64,000 nucleotides of DNA. Origin: Clavaria fumosa (Eukaryota; Basidiomycota; Agaricomycetes; Agaricales; Clavariaceae). The stretch is taken from positions 3,410,001 through 3,474,000 of the forward strand of contig OX637794.1 in assembly GCA_951802425.1 (NCBI GenBank). Reading direction: 5' to 3'. Positions 21,981-35,400 of the stretch are shown here, in pieces (position 1 is the stretch's first letter; each line of letters opens with the position of its first letter). The translations under genes and the position numbers were made by a program. Below the pieces are notes generated by a model. That model made no database searches. It was not told the origin of the DNA and saw nothing but the letters and a program-made list of their open reading frames with translations.

Positions 21981-24900
21981 TTACAACGGGGTACATTCAA
22001 TTAGACCATACTTGCGGCGATCGTTGTCCCCCTCAACAGGCCAGCTGTCGATGACAAACTTCATCAGAGGGGCATCCTTGTGCTCTATAGGCCGCCCTTT
22101 CTCGATGCTCTCGCGGTACTCCACTAGGTTCCCAAGTGTCGGCTTCAACCTCGTCATAAACTGGTCGAAGGCGTCACGATCCTCATAAAGGTCCACGGCC
22201 CGGAGCCCGTACAGAAAAGAACACTATCAATGCCATTAAACGCTGTCTAAGACCATACGTCAAAGACAAACGTACCACGTCATCATCGTTAACGCAGACC
22301 ATCAGACTGGTGTCCTTTTCATCCTGCAATTCTAGAATGAACCTGTAAGAAAATTCAAGAGGTTTGGCGTCACAGTCGACGCATGCTTTGAAACGCGGGT
22401 CAAGCCTGAGGCACCGGAATGTTAGCAAGGCTCGACCAGGAACTACATAACGCACTCTTGTTCACATCCTGTGCACTTTGCGACGACGCAGTCGCGGAAG
22501 TCAAACGGTGCAAAGTCGGTTACGCGAGCGATGCAGCAAAACTTTTTCGGGCATCTCTTATGGCCGTGTATATCCTTGATCGTCACGAATCCTTGGCGAT
22601 CTGCTGATGGCTTGCAACGGCTGTTGCTCGTGGCACTCGACGCTTGACTGCCGCATTCCCAATCCTTCTTCCGCCTGAAAGATATTCAGATTTTGAAGTC
22701 AGACGACGACGTTGGGCACAGACTGCAGAAGAGCCAGGGCATTCTCGTCATCCTCTTCATCCACATCTATCACTCTGATCAGCCTGTCAGGACCACCCAA
22801 CCGGCCCTGTAGCCGACGCTCATCCAAAGTTACAACCGCCCTGAGCTTCTGGATAGCACAGATTTTGCCGATTTTCATGTACTTGATCATGTCTTCCTGC
22901 CCATCCCGCAAAGTTACCTTGAACGCGAGCTTCTTGACCCTCTTAGCTAATAGTTTGTCTGCATCTGGCGGAAGGGCTATGGCTGGTGGCTCCGTATAAT
23001 CCGTGACATAGAGGCAAGGATGAGCTTCAGCCTCAATGTGGAGAATCTAGACGAACACTATGCTTGAAGAGACAAAGGACGTGCGAAGGATGCAGATGAC
23101 GTACCTCCACCAGGCAATTGAAAAACGTTGTCGTCTCCTTAATATCTTTCAGAAGCAGATATTCAAAATTATTCGACGTCATTGACGCGACTGAGTTTGC
23201 TTTCCATTCCTTCTTGCGCCTACATCAAATAAGCGCGGATGAAGAGGACTGACAAAGTCACTTACTGTAGTAATTCTCTCAGATGGCCTTCACGTTCTAC
23301 AGCCTCGACGTCCAACCTTCTGATCTTCTCAGGGAATGTCAGAGTCCCCACGACATACCCGTTACGCGCATATTTCATCTTGACATTCCCAAGCATGTAA
23401 TATTCACCGAGTGACATGATCTCCCTCGCGTAGTCTGCAGCCCCATCCCACATCTCCATCTTCAACACTCGGTTGGCCAGGAGAGGATCGCACCAATCCT
23501 CAGAGATAGAGTATATCTCGTCATTGGCCGTATAATCCGTCACGTACAGACTATATACACCATTGTTGTTCTGGTGCCCGTGAAGTACCTTCATTCGCGT
23601 AAATGATCGTCACGCCATACAGTTCATAACTCACCTCAACAGTGCAATCAAAGAATCCAGATGGCTCTACCTTCGGACCCGCCTCGCTGATTAAGCGGTG
23701 TCGCCTAGGTGGCTTTGTGAATGTGCTCTGGTCATCACCTATCAGAACGACAATCTTATCCCCTCCTTCGATTCTCCGCCTTTCCTGCCACGCCTCCCAC
23801 CATTTCTTCAATTGTTTGCAGTACTGCAACTCGTCTTCGCTCGCCTCCCAAAACGGGCTGAACCTACAGGAATAGGCCCCTCCTCCCATTATCTCTTGGC
23901 GCGGAATAGATGAGTCGCTTGGAGGTCCATGGTGTGACGTATGCGTAGAAGCATCATAGATGGACCACATGAGTTTATCTTTGTAGCCCATCGCCGTGAC
24001 TCTGTGGTTCCAATCGCGGACCTATCCGGTAGCCAGGGTCAGCGGCAAATTGTACTTGCGACTGGAGTGCCCCACCTTGACATCCCTCAAAACGACAACG
24101 TCTCCAAATTTTGGAGCGGGCAGCCATCCTTCCCACTTCTGAGTGAAACACCTGAATTCTAAGCCACAATTGTCAACATCTGATTCGGTATTGAAATTGC
24201 TTGGATCGACGACCGAAAAACGGACAGTTAATTCTATTTGTTGAGAACGGTAAAAGTGGTCAAATTCAGCGGGCATGAGAGTCAACTCACCATCGGTGGT
24301 AGTCTTCCGAGGTCGTGGCACAGGATTGCTCGTAACGACACCGATGAGATGACATGTAAAGCCTGGTTTACATTTCGAAATAGCAAGGTACTTCTCCAGT
24401 GTGAGTTCCAAAGCAATAACACCAACAGAATAAAAGCGTACATTCCCTTTCAGCATGTGAGGTTGCAAGGTCGGAGCAGCCGGAGGTTCTATCGCAGAGA
24501 TGATTCCTTTGTCTGGAATATCACCAGAAGCGGCTTCTGACCGCAGCGAAGGAGGTTTCAGTAGATTCAGGTCAATTGTGGCTAAATCACGATCCTTCTC
24601 ATTCACACCAGTGTTGACGTCAGCATTGACACGATCCTTACCAGCCACACCCCTATCGGCAACATCAACCGCATTGGATTGTTGCTTGGCGGCACGAGAT
24701 TGCATTTGCCGCTTCGTTCGTCGTCTCTTGCGCCTAGCAAGTCTTGCAGCCTTGGGGAGGTTGACAGGGGACACAAAAGGGCTGATTGCATCGTTTGCTG
24801 GACATATGTCAACGAGTACCGTAGATGGAGATTCGATGGGTGGACCTATAGATGCAGGTGGACACGTGGAGTGAGGCTAAAACTCGGTGAGAGTCAGTGG

Positions 24901-25690
24901 CATAAAGTAAAGTAATTTAATGGTGCTGACAGGGATAGCGTACAAGCCCATTGAAGAAGAGGCTGCCTCATTGGAACAGCCAGCCTCATTGCAACCCGAA
25001 ACTAAGACAGGATTTGGTTCCGGTGACGATCTCCATTGTATCTCAGGGCGGTCGACATTGGTGCGAACAGAGAATGTTTCGGTCGAGGACGGCGCTTCTG
25101 GTGGAACCGCACTGAGCACACCGGCGTCGAGTTCATCTCCCTTTTCTTTGGCTTCCAAAATTACTGCATGAGGATATAATATTTTAGATCCGTGTGAGCA
25201 TACCAAGTAGGAGCATACGTTTCAACACATCTATGACCTGCTCTTCGTCACCTCCACCTCTGCGTCGGAGCTTCAACACAACGCCCTCCTCCCATTTCAA
25301 GTGCATATTCAACGAGTCGGGACCCGAACTTTTCTTCAATTGAACCACTCGCACTCCTTTTAGTGCGATGTCAAACATGTCATTCGGCTGTAGTTTCAGG
25401 GGTCCGCCGAAATATTGTGCACAAGGGCCAGAGAATTCAATGTCAAAGCGAGCCCGCGCGCCAGGTTGAGCAAGAGAAAGGGCGACAACGTTATAGCGAG
25501 CTCGGTTGGTCTTGACTGGCCATGTCATGAATACAACCACGGAGATATACCCGGTGCCATCTGTCCCATGAGTACAGATATCGAGAGGGTCGCGTCCCAT
25601 TCCATCCGCAAAAGGGTCATCTTCGTCTTCAGGTTTCAATCGTTTGGGAGAGTCACAGGGAGACGCTACTTGAGAAAGTAACCTCTTCAT
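21981..25690 (-). CDS. POT1: POT1-type telomere single-strand-binding protein
   Basis: POT1 binds the G-rich telomere overhang through OB folds. From ATG 25690 (MKRLLSQVASPCDSPKRLK) the first exon reads like an OB fold (YISVVVFMTW..FDIALKGVRVVQLKK). A lysine/arginine-rich linker (about 24770-24680) precedes the telomeric OB region: FYSVGVIALELTLEKYLAI, then LTVRFSVVDPSN..LEFRCFTQKWEGWLP..FGDVVVLRDVKV (about 24240-24070), and FSPFWEASEDELQYCKQLKKWWEAW (read in parts, about 23860). Next come YSLYVTDYTANDEIYSISED (about 23550) and a further OB-like part near 22850-22230 with a CVDCD motif. It ends at 21981. Many introns are present and their borders are approximate. It lies in tandem with KEX2, whose ATG is only 145 bp beyond the POT1 stop. 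Confidence 0.8.
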
Positions 25691-25804
25691 CACAGCGCCA
25701 CCGCGCGACGAAGAACAGTAAGTAGCGCGTCGTTTGTGGTCGTTGACGCTTGCTTGTATCAGAAACACACTGGCCGGAATGTAGCAGTGCTGTTGTTGTA
25801 TTGT
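25691..25804. promoter_or_regulatory. Divergent promoter POT1 / TAP42
   Basis: 114 bp between two divergent start codons. No clear TATA box was seen. Confidence 0.5.
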
Positions 25805-27241
25805 ATGGAGTTGATTCCGTTGGCAAGTCTGTTCCGCCGCGCTCTCGAGTCGGCTTCACAAGCACAGAACCTACCCACATCGGATGACAAGACGCAGGTA
25901 TACTCTTTTCATCTACCTCATTTTAGTGATTACAAGGATTCAAACTCGCAGGATCTCATCCAAGCCTCACTAGTCGACCTCCAAACCGTGGAATCTCGCG
26001 TGATCGGACTATCTCTCTTCAGCCCAAATGAGTCCTTGGAAGACATATCAACTCGAGATTTAGTTTATTTGCTGGTTCCATGGGTTCATAGCGAGGTGCT
26101 CAGCCGTGTACGCACGATAGAGCGAGGGGATAGGATCGCGATTCTGCTGTCAATCCAGGTATGCATCGTTTCCAACTGCTCCACACAGTCATTCTTGACT
26201 TCAACCTGCAAAGTAGAGGCACATACAAAGCTATTTGGCTAGCCTCCATACGTATGACATCATCCCTCTATCAGTCCAAGAGCTTCACACACGGCAAGCA
26301 TCGTTGGTCAGCGATCCTGCGAAGAGGAGGGAGCTCAAGATAAAACAATATCGTCAAGAGAAAGAGATTCGTGGCCAGATCGAGGTTTGACCTTCGTCTT
26401 GCCTATCGCTTCGCTGAACGTATAGTATCCCGTCGTCGTGCAGATACTAAAAAATCGACATCTTTCGGCTGAGCTGAGCACAGAATTTGATTTGATCACC
26501 GCTCTCTTACCTTTCTCCCATACCCCTTCTCGAACAGAAGACGAAGATGACCATTCCGACACAGAATCTCTTGTTCGGGACACCACCATCCTGCTCCTGC
26601 AACTTACTTATGTACAGGCTCATGCGCAGCTAGAGAGCATAGAAAATGAACTCAGGTTGCTCAGCTCGATGCTGCCTGAAATGATTAGTCTGTCAGAAAC
26701 TGAAGCTGTCAGCGACGTGCGGGGGAAAGGAAAAGTGGAAGAAAGTGATTGGAAGCTGGATGCTCCCCAACCCAGCTTTCAGGGCCCTCTGCTGGATTCT
26801 CGTGGAAAAGTATATCTTTCTATAAGTATTGCTTCTCTGCTGAATCTCAGACCTTATCAGCCACTGCGCCCATTCACTATTCTGCACACCAAGTCAGGGG
26901 AACGGGCCCGCTTGCTGTCAGGAGTCTTCGCGGCAGATCACAATCTTCCAACCATGACCATTGACGAGTATCTGGAAATCGAAAAAGCTAGGGGTGGGAT
27001 TATCAGTGGTGGGGGGTGCGCCGTCTTTATCACCTCAGTTTTAAGCGAACTCAAACTATTTGGATGGTGCAGTCCACAAAAAGGTCCCACAGCTTCGGAT
27101 CAGTCTAAGATTGACTCTGAGCAGGACGGGACGTTATTTGGCGAGCAGAAAAGTGAGGAGAAGCGGTTGAAGGACGAGGGCTGGGCGAAATTCACGGATG
27201 AGAACCAGAAAGGTGCAGGTAACACAATGAACCGGGGCTGA
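25805..27241 (+). CDS. TAP42: TAP42/alpha4-family PP2A-associated protein
   Basis: TAP42 binds PP2A-type catalytic subunits and links them to TOR signalling. ATG 25805 gives MELIPLASLFRRALESASQ, followed after an intron by LQTVESRVIGLSLFSPNESL and EDISTRDLVYLLVPWVHSEV, the family N-terminal helices. Further exons give KRRELKIKQYRQEKEIRGQI (about 26318-26385), DTTILLLQLTYVQAHAQLES and the conserved PFTIL..RARLLSGVFAADHNLPTMTI followed by DEYLEIEKARGGIISGGG (about 26870-27010). The tail is acidic and ends at TGA 27239-27241. The whole TAP42 core is covered. Its 3' end converges with the RAB6-type gene. Confidence 0.9.
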
Positions 27242-27409
27242 GTCCCCTCCTCGGGTAAAATGACATGTACGAGTATCTACCTGGTGTATGAGCAAGTAAG
27301 AACAATTACTGGTGCGCCACGAAAACTACAGTTTGGGCAAAGCGATTGGACAACGAAGCAAGAAATACACGTCAAAGGCTCATCCGACCGGCACATCAGA
27401 CTGACAAAA

Positions 27410-28323
<914 letters not shown>

Positions 28324-28844
28324 TGCAGCAACACAGTGAGTAATAAGACAACGTGTACAGCACTGAAGGCTGGTCAATGTCTTGTCGAAGACTCGAAGTG
28401 CTGTGCAAACCGCAAAACTACAAGTTGGCAACGCCTAGATGCGTTCCCTCACGTGATTGTTGTCTTGCTTGTTGTTGTTGTTTCTACTTCCCGATCGGTA
28501 CGTGATCAAATCCACCTAACCTTGTGTTCAATATTGACTTTTGTGCACTCCAGAACTGATGAATAAACACAAACAACCGTGTGCATCAATGAGTGGTATG
28601 ATGATTGTCAAAAGGATAACAATAAACTTATGGAGGAAGGGAAGAGAGATCAGATAATGTTTAGTTTAGCAGAGATAATACAAATATTACTCTACAAATC
28701 AGGATGGGATTATCAGGACAAACATCAGGGCCCAAACCCACAGGGAAAGTAAGCTGTCATGCAAGGACCTTAGGGACACAACCCAGGTGCGGCGGCAACT
28801 TCTGATAAAGAAACAGCATCACATCACATGCTTTACAAACCATG
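28324..28844. other. Intergenic, YPT6 upstream region
   Basis: 521 bp between the YPT6 start and the DAM1 stop, both on the - strand. Nothing recognised beyond T/G-rich runs near 28455-28500. Confidence 0.5.
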
Positions 28845-29879
28845 CTAAACCATCCGCCAGTGATACAGAACGACTCCCTAGAGAACCAAGCGGTGAGGAG
28901 GCACAAGGCCAGACGAGCGGGAATACGCACCGTGCTAGACTCCTTCATGACAATTTTCCTGTTGACGAGAGCGACGAGACATTTGTTGACTCTTGCCTGT
29001 GACAGGTCTGGCGGCTTGATCATGTCCGTGACTGACAGCAAGAACGTCAGAAAAAGACAAGCCAAATGGGGCGAAAGCGTACGTTTTGCGCCGTTCGTGC
29101 TGTTGATGAGACTTTCAATCACGGATTCCATATTTCTACGTAGGTTCTGGGTGCGGGCACATATGAGAAAGAGGTGGGCTAAGGTGAAAAGGAGAGAAAA
29201 CATGCTGGATCACTCCCGCGGAATTCGAGCGGGAGAGAGCTGATCGTCTTCTCCATTAGAATCTGCGAGAATACACGTCAGAAATTCATGCATCCGCAGC
29301 GCATGTATCAGAAAAGGCGACACATTTCGCTCCTTCTTCTCCTTGGCAGTTAGCTTGGGTTTGGTGCCCTTTTTCTTAGGCGCTGTTTTCGTGGAGGTGT
29401 CACCGGATATGTGGGAGGTTGTAGCCCCAGCATTGTAGGTCGTCTCAGGTTCTGTTCCCTCAACAAGAGTGGTCCGGTTGGCAGCCTCCAAGTCCCGCAA
29501 CTTGGATTGGAGAGCGGCTCTCCGCCGCGCAAGTTCAAAGGACGCGCTCGTGGGGACCTCGAACAACAATCACTCAACTACTCTCAACCGGACTCGCCGG
29601 TGCGCTTACCTGCGGCCAGTCAGTGGTAAGCCCGTGCATATCCATCACGTACAAGAAGCTCGCAAAGCTCTCGTTGAAAGTGTTAAGCACGTCACTGAGA
29701 TGTTTGAGGCCTCGTGCGTTCGCGACGAGCGTGTCCGTCTCGTCAACGAGGTCGATCATGGGCGTCTCGAGGATAGAAAGGTTGTGCTGGGCACCTTGGA
29801 AGGCGCCCGAACGCGAGAGAGCGAAAAGCGAGCCTTGAGACGTGCGGCGAAGCGGGGTGTGGTGCGGTGCAGAAGGCAT
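28845..29879 (-). CDS. DAM1: DASH/DAM1 complex subunit DAM1 with C-terminal winged-helix-like extension
   Basis: DAM1 is the microtubule-binding subunit of the DASH ring that couples kinetochores to spindle microtubules. From ATG 29879 the protein starts MPSAPHHTPLRRTSQGSLFA and contains the Dam1 block LVDETDTLVANARGLKHLSD, then LNTFNESFASFLYVMDMHGL and TTDWPQ. An intron leads to PTSASFELARRRAALQSKLR and a lysine-rich linker ending KEKKERN. Three more exons read ILMEKTISSLPLEFRGSDP, NLRRNMESVIESLINST and MIKPPDLSQARVNKCLVALV + NRKIVMKESSTGVVLYHW, a winged-helix-like pattern, ending at TAG 28845-28847. One of these introns (29205-29147) needs a GC donor (GCATGT). The N-terminal DAM1 assignment is strong; the C-terminal exons are inferred from continuous open frames and splice sites. 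Confidence 0.8.
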
Positions 29880-30031
29880 TTTCAAATGTTGCAAGCAGTT
29901 GTGGGGCAGTGGAAATGTCGTCTACGAGCATCCTCTTAACTTTCATTTGTTCACAGGATCACGTTATTACCATATTTAAACCAAGTCTCCTGTGCGAGAA
30001 ATGAGCATAGTCTAGTGGTCAGCAATCAAGG
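29880..30031. promoter_or_regulatory. Divergent promoter DAM1 / MTHFR
   Basis: 152 bp between divergent starts. It should hold both core promoters; no clear motif was identified. Confidence 0.45.
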
Positions 30032-32343
30032 ATGAAGCTCGTAGAGAAATTGGCCGCGCATGACCGCTCTGGGCAACCTCTCTTCTCGTTTGAGTTCTTC
30101 CCTCCGAAGACAGATCAGGTATCGAGAAATCGCGTTCTCCCGTTGATGGTACTTCACGCATCTTGACACCAGGGTTTTGGGAACCTGCTCCCCCGAATCT
30201 CTCGTCTAGCGAAGTTCAATCCCGTTGCTATCAGCATAACATGGGGTGCAGGAGGATCAACAAAAGAGCGCAGCCTCGAACTTGCCGAGATTACCCAGAT
30301 GGATTACAACATCGATACTGTGCTCCATTTGACGTGCACGAACATGGAGAAAGGCATGGTGGATGATGCTTTGAAGGTAAGTCGTCTGTTCCATGCTTCA
30401 GATTGAGAATTCATACCTTTCAGGCCGCCAAACAGCGTGGCATACAAACTATCTTGGCTCTACGCGGAGGTAGAGTGTGATTATTACATGGTGAATTTGC
30501 ATCTCATCCAGGTGCTCCACAGATCCCCCGCGAGGCGAGGAGTCTTGGATTCCCATTGACCCACGCTTTGTGCATGCCGTAGATCTGGTATCGTATATTC
30601 GCACCAATTCTGAGTTTTCTTCGGACTTCTGCATTGGCGTGGCTGGTCATCCGGTCTCATTGAGCTTCGAATCACCATCTCACACATCTTTCTGTAGCGT
30701 ATCCAGACGGTCATCCAGACAGGATGAATGTATTATCGGAGGATGAAGAAATGGAGTTTTTGAAATCAAAAGTAGATGCTGGCGCGGATTTTATTGTGAC
30801 ACAGTTATTCTACGATGTGGATAGATTCATACGATGGGTAGGGAAAGTAAGGGACAAAGGTCAGTCTTCCTTACCTTTTTTCAATCTACTTTTCGACAAT
30901 GGGTTGGCGTCGTAGGCATCAAGACACCGATCATTCCTGGCATTATGCCAATTCAAACCTATTCATCTTTTCAGCGCTTAGTCAAGTTGTGTGGGACCAG
31001 GGTACCTCCCGAGATCATGTCTGACCTCGAGCTTATCCACGTCAGGCCTCGCTTCATGGAATTGAAGTCTCTCGCCTGACACTGTCATCTCAGCATGATG
31101 ACCAACTAGTCAAAAACTACGGTGTCAAACTAGCCGTCTCCATGATTAGGCGACTAATGGTGGAGATTGACATATGCTGTATCCACCTCTGCACTCTCAA
31201 TCTCGAGAAAAGCGTCCAGCGTATCCTCGAAACACTAGAGTGGATACCATGTTCGGCGGTTGTCGCACAGAATCAGCTCATATCGGTGCGTGTCTTCCCG
31301 ACAAGAATCTGTGTTACGACTTAAACTAGTCACCAGAACACAGCTGTAACCGATCCTATCCATCTTATCGCGCCCATCAAAGCAACGACGACGGCAACCA
31401 ATGGACTATCTAACTTGCCTCTTAATGAAAGCGAAGTCGGCAGAGGCGAGTTGAATAGTGCTGCCACTTGGGACGATTTCCCCAACGGCCGGTTTGGTGA
31501 TTACAAAAGCCCCGCGTATGGGATTCAAGGGCTTTGGGGTGGTGTGACTGTTCCCGTGAGTCGCTTCTCGGTAGAACGATGAACTGCGTCTGTATCGAAC
31601 AAACTACGCCCACAGTCAGAAGACTTCACGGAATGGGGTCATCCTCGTACTTTGTCTGATCTAACAAGTATCTTCTTGAGGCACCTCAGCTCCTCAATAG
31701 CTACAACTCCTTTCTCGCCTGCTCCGTTATCTGCGGAATCCCGCCTCATTTTGCCACATCTGGTCAGGCTCACATCTGGGGGTTTCTGGACCGTTGGCAG
31801 TCAGCCGGCCGTTGACGGTGCCCCATCTGAGGACAGCGTGGTCGGGTGGGGCCCAAGGCACGGATATGTCTTCCAGAAAGCATTCGTGGAGTTCTTTTGC
31901 TCCGAGGCGGCAGTCCAGAGGATTGAAGGGAAGGCGATGGTCGAAGGTGGTGGCCTTGTCAGCTGGTTTGCGGCGAACGACAATGGAGAAGCCAGTGAGA
32001 TAAGAAGCAATGTTCCCGATGACGATAGGAATGCGGTCACTTGGGGTGTCTTCCCCGGCCAGGAGATCGCCCAATCAACTATAATTGAGAAGGAATCATT
32101 TCTGGCTTGGAAGGCGAGTTTCTGAGAAAATTTCTCTAATCATCTGCTCATCTGGAGCCGCAGGAGGAAGCGTTTGCCATATGGGCGTCCTGGGCTTCCC
32201 TCTACCCGCCAAGCGCTGAGGAAAGAACCCTTCTCGACTGTGTCAGAAACGAGAGATGGTTGGTCAACGTTATTCATCATGATTACAAGAATCCAGCTGC
32301 GCTATGGACTTTTTTGTTCGATGGCATGTCGCTAGATTCGTAG
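30032..32343 (+). CDS. Methylenetetrahydrofolate reductase
   Basis: Reduces 5,10-methylene- to 5-methyltetrahydrofolate for methionine synthesis. The start MKLVEKLAAHDRSGQPLFSF continues EFFPPKTDQ with the catalytic Glu region. Exons then give NPVAISITWGAGGSTKERSL, DTVLHLTCTNMEKGMVDDAL, QTILALRG, HALCMP, SDFCIGVAGYPDGYPDRMN, SKVDAGADFIVTQLFYDVDR and PGIMPIQTYSSFQRLVKLCG: the complete TIM-barrel FAD domain. The eukaryotic C-terminal regulatory domain follows from about 31400 (GELNSAATWDDFPNGRFGDY, SPAYGIQGLWGG, GFWTVGSQPAVDGAPS, GWGPRHGYVFQKAFVEFF, WGVFPGQEIAQSTI) to TAG 32341-32343. It is a yeast MET12/MET13-type enzyme; I cannot tell which from sequence alone. It lies in tandem with UPF1 (126 bp gap). 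Confidence 0.94.
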
Positions 32344-32469
32344 ATATGCCACACTTATCCTGTGTGTAAAAAAAGTCTAAGACCTTGTTGCTGCGCCGCG
32401 TCCACGCATGACCGTGCGAATTCACAGCATCTCCTCTTCGTTGTAGGTGGAAGTCACTGAAACTTCCAC

Positions 32470-35400
32470 ATGGACTCCTTTGATAACTTCCAGTACGACT
32501 CTGCCTCATCGTACGGCGCATTGGGAGTGGTGGACGACAATTCTTCGGTTTACACAGCAAATACACAACGCACCGCATCTGTCGACCTTGCGAGTCTCTC
32601 CATTTCAGAATATCCGCCGAAGTCTACCAATGGACACTCTCCCGATGCGCGTCGTATAGTCACGCTCGACGAAGAATTTGATGGTGTGCTAGATGATCTC
32701 AAAGATGAGGGTGCGGTCGACTTGCCGCCTCACGCTTGCAGGTATTACACTCCCAGGGTCCCTCTTACTAGGCATTAATCGCTTTAACGCTGACTCCTTG
32801 GGTTATGTGCCTAGCTATTGCGGTATTCATTCCCCCGCGTCCGTCGTCAAGTGTATAGTGTGCTCCAAATGGTTTTGCAATTCACGCGGTAATACCTCTG
32901 CGTCGCACATAGTCAACCATTTGGTGCGCGCTAAACATAAAGAGGTCATCTTGCATGCGGAGGGCCCTCTCGGCGAGACGACCCCCGAATGTTATAATTG
33001 TGGGAGCAAGAACGTATTTATGCTTGGCTTCATCCCTGCGAAGAGCGACACAGTCGTGGTTTTGCTGTGCCGGTATGCACCCAGTTTTCATGACTAATTT
33101 GAGATTACCATTTCTGTCCCAGTCACCCTTGTGCTGCCGTGTCTAAAGATATCTCTTGGAACGCCGCTCTCTGGGCGCCCCTTATTGACGATCGATCGTT
33201 TCTGTCGTGGCTCGTCAAACCGCCTTCAGAGACGGAGCAGCTACGTTCCCGCCAAATATCTTTCGCGCAGATCAATCGCCTTGAGGACCTCTGGCGCGAA
33301 AATGCCTCCGCCACGCTAGAGGATCTAGAAAAGCCTGGTGTTGACGATGAGCCTCTGCCGATCCAGCACCGGTACGAAGACGCGTACCAGTATCAGAATA
33401 TTTTTGGGCCCCTCGTCAAGATTGAGTCAGATTATGACAAGAAACTCAAGGAAAGTCAGACCCAGACAGATATCACCGTCCGTTGGGATATCGGCTTGAA
33501 CCAGAAAAGGGTGGCGTGGTTCGTGTTGCCAAAGCTGGAAAGCGGAGAAGTCCGGCTTGCGGTTGGCGATGAGCTCAGGCTGAGGTACACCGGAGAACTG
33601 CATAAAGCTTGGGAAGGGGTTGGACACGTGATCAAGATCCCTAACAGTCAGTGCTGACGGTGGGTGTCAAGCATTTGCTGATCTCGTTCACAGATGTTTC
33701 GGACGAGATTGGTCTGGAGTTGAGAAGGACCGAAGGAGTCCCTTCAGACTGCACACACAATTTCTCAGCTGATTTCGTGTGGAAGTCAACCAGCTTTGAT
33801 CGGATGCAGCTCGCCATGAAAACATTTGCGGTGGATGAAAAGAGTGTCAGCGGCTACATTGTGCGCGTCAACTCTTATTATTGTGACGCACTCCTTATCT
33901 TTCTGATCAATCTCACAGTATCACAAATTGCTTGGACATGAACTCGAGCCTCAAGTGCTCCGTACACAAATGCCCAAACGCTTTTCCGCGCCAGGTCTTC
34001 CAGAGCTGAATCACTCGCAGATGTACGCAGTCAAGAGCGTGCTCCAGAAGCCCCTCAGTTTAATTCAGGGCCCCCCGGGCACGGGCAAAACTGTGACGTC
34101 GGCTTCGATAGTGTATCACCTCGCCAAGATGAACCCTGGACAGGTGTTGGTCTGCGCTCCGTCTAACGTGGCGGTGGACCAACTAACGGAGAAGATCCAC
34201 GCGACCGGTCTCAAGGTCGTGCGACTTACTGCCAAGTCGCGGGAAGCCCTTGACTCGAGCGTGTCTTTCTTGACGCTGCATGAGCAGGTCGCGAACAGCA
34301 CGACACATGTAGAGCTGCAGAAGTTGATTCAGCTCAAGAACGAGCAAGGGGAGTTGAGCAGCAATGATGAGAGGAAGTACAAGACGCTGATTCGGCAATG
34401 CGAGAAGGAGATTTTGGGCAAGGCAGACGTGATATGTTGCACCTGTGTTGGGGCTGGTGATCCGAGGTTGAGCAAACTCAAGTTTAGGACAGTTCTTATT
34501 GACGAAGCGACGCAAGCCGCTGAGCCTGGTATGGGCCAAAATTGGTTATTGATGGACTCGCTCTAATCTTCTTCAGAATGCATGATACCTCTCGTGTTGG
34601 GATGCAAGCAAGTAGTCCTGGTTGGGGATCACCAGGTTTGTAGCACGATTCCCAGGAGATCTTTTTCATACTGAAATGGTCCATCCAGCAACTTGGCCCC
34701 GTTATTATGAACAAGAAAGCTGCTCGAGCAGGCCTTACTCAATCCCTGTTCGAACGTCTCGTGGTGCTTGGTAATCGACCGATTCGCCTGCAAGTCCAAT
34801 ACCGCATGCACCCTTGTCTATCTGAATTCCCGTCCAACATGTTCTACGAAGGGACACTGCAAAATGGTGTTACGGCCCCCGAGCGGCTGAGGAAGAACGT
34901 TGATTTCCCTTGGCCAATACCTGATACCCCCATGTTTTTCTATCAGAACTTGGGGCAGGAAGAAATATCAAGCAGCGGAACGTCTTTCCTCAACCGGTAA
35001 GTGATTGTGATCTTCGGCCCAGTGTAGAAGCTTACGATTCCTGTAGCACTGAGGCTTCGAATGTGGAAAAAATTGTCACGAAGTTCTTCAAATCGGGGGT
35101 CATACCTGCACAGATCGGTGTTGTGACTCCTTATGAAGGCCAGCGTTCCTATATCGTGAACTACATGCAGTTCAACGGGTCGCTGAAGAAGGATCTATAC
35201 AAAGAGATTGAAGTGGCTAGCGTAGATGCTTTTCAGGGACGCGAGAAGGATTATATCATCCTTAGCTGCGTCAGGAGCAACGAGCACCAAGGGATTGGTT
35301 TCTTGAATGACCCGAGAAGGTTAAATGTCGCTTTGACCAGAGCCAAGTATGGTGTGGTAATCCTAGGAAATCCGAAGGTGCTGAGCAAGGTGAGTGTTCT

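Noticed and set aside
8397..27241. Functional gene cluster of replication and telomere genes (PSF3, MCM7, POT1)
   Set aside because: Unrelated genes are interspersed, there is no shared promoter pattern, and fungal replication genes are not known to cluster; probably coincidence.
28842..29243. 133-codon + strand frame over DAM1 3' exons
   Set aside because: Antisense shadow of the spliced DAM1 exons, which carry a coherent winged-helix pattern.
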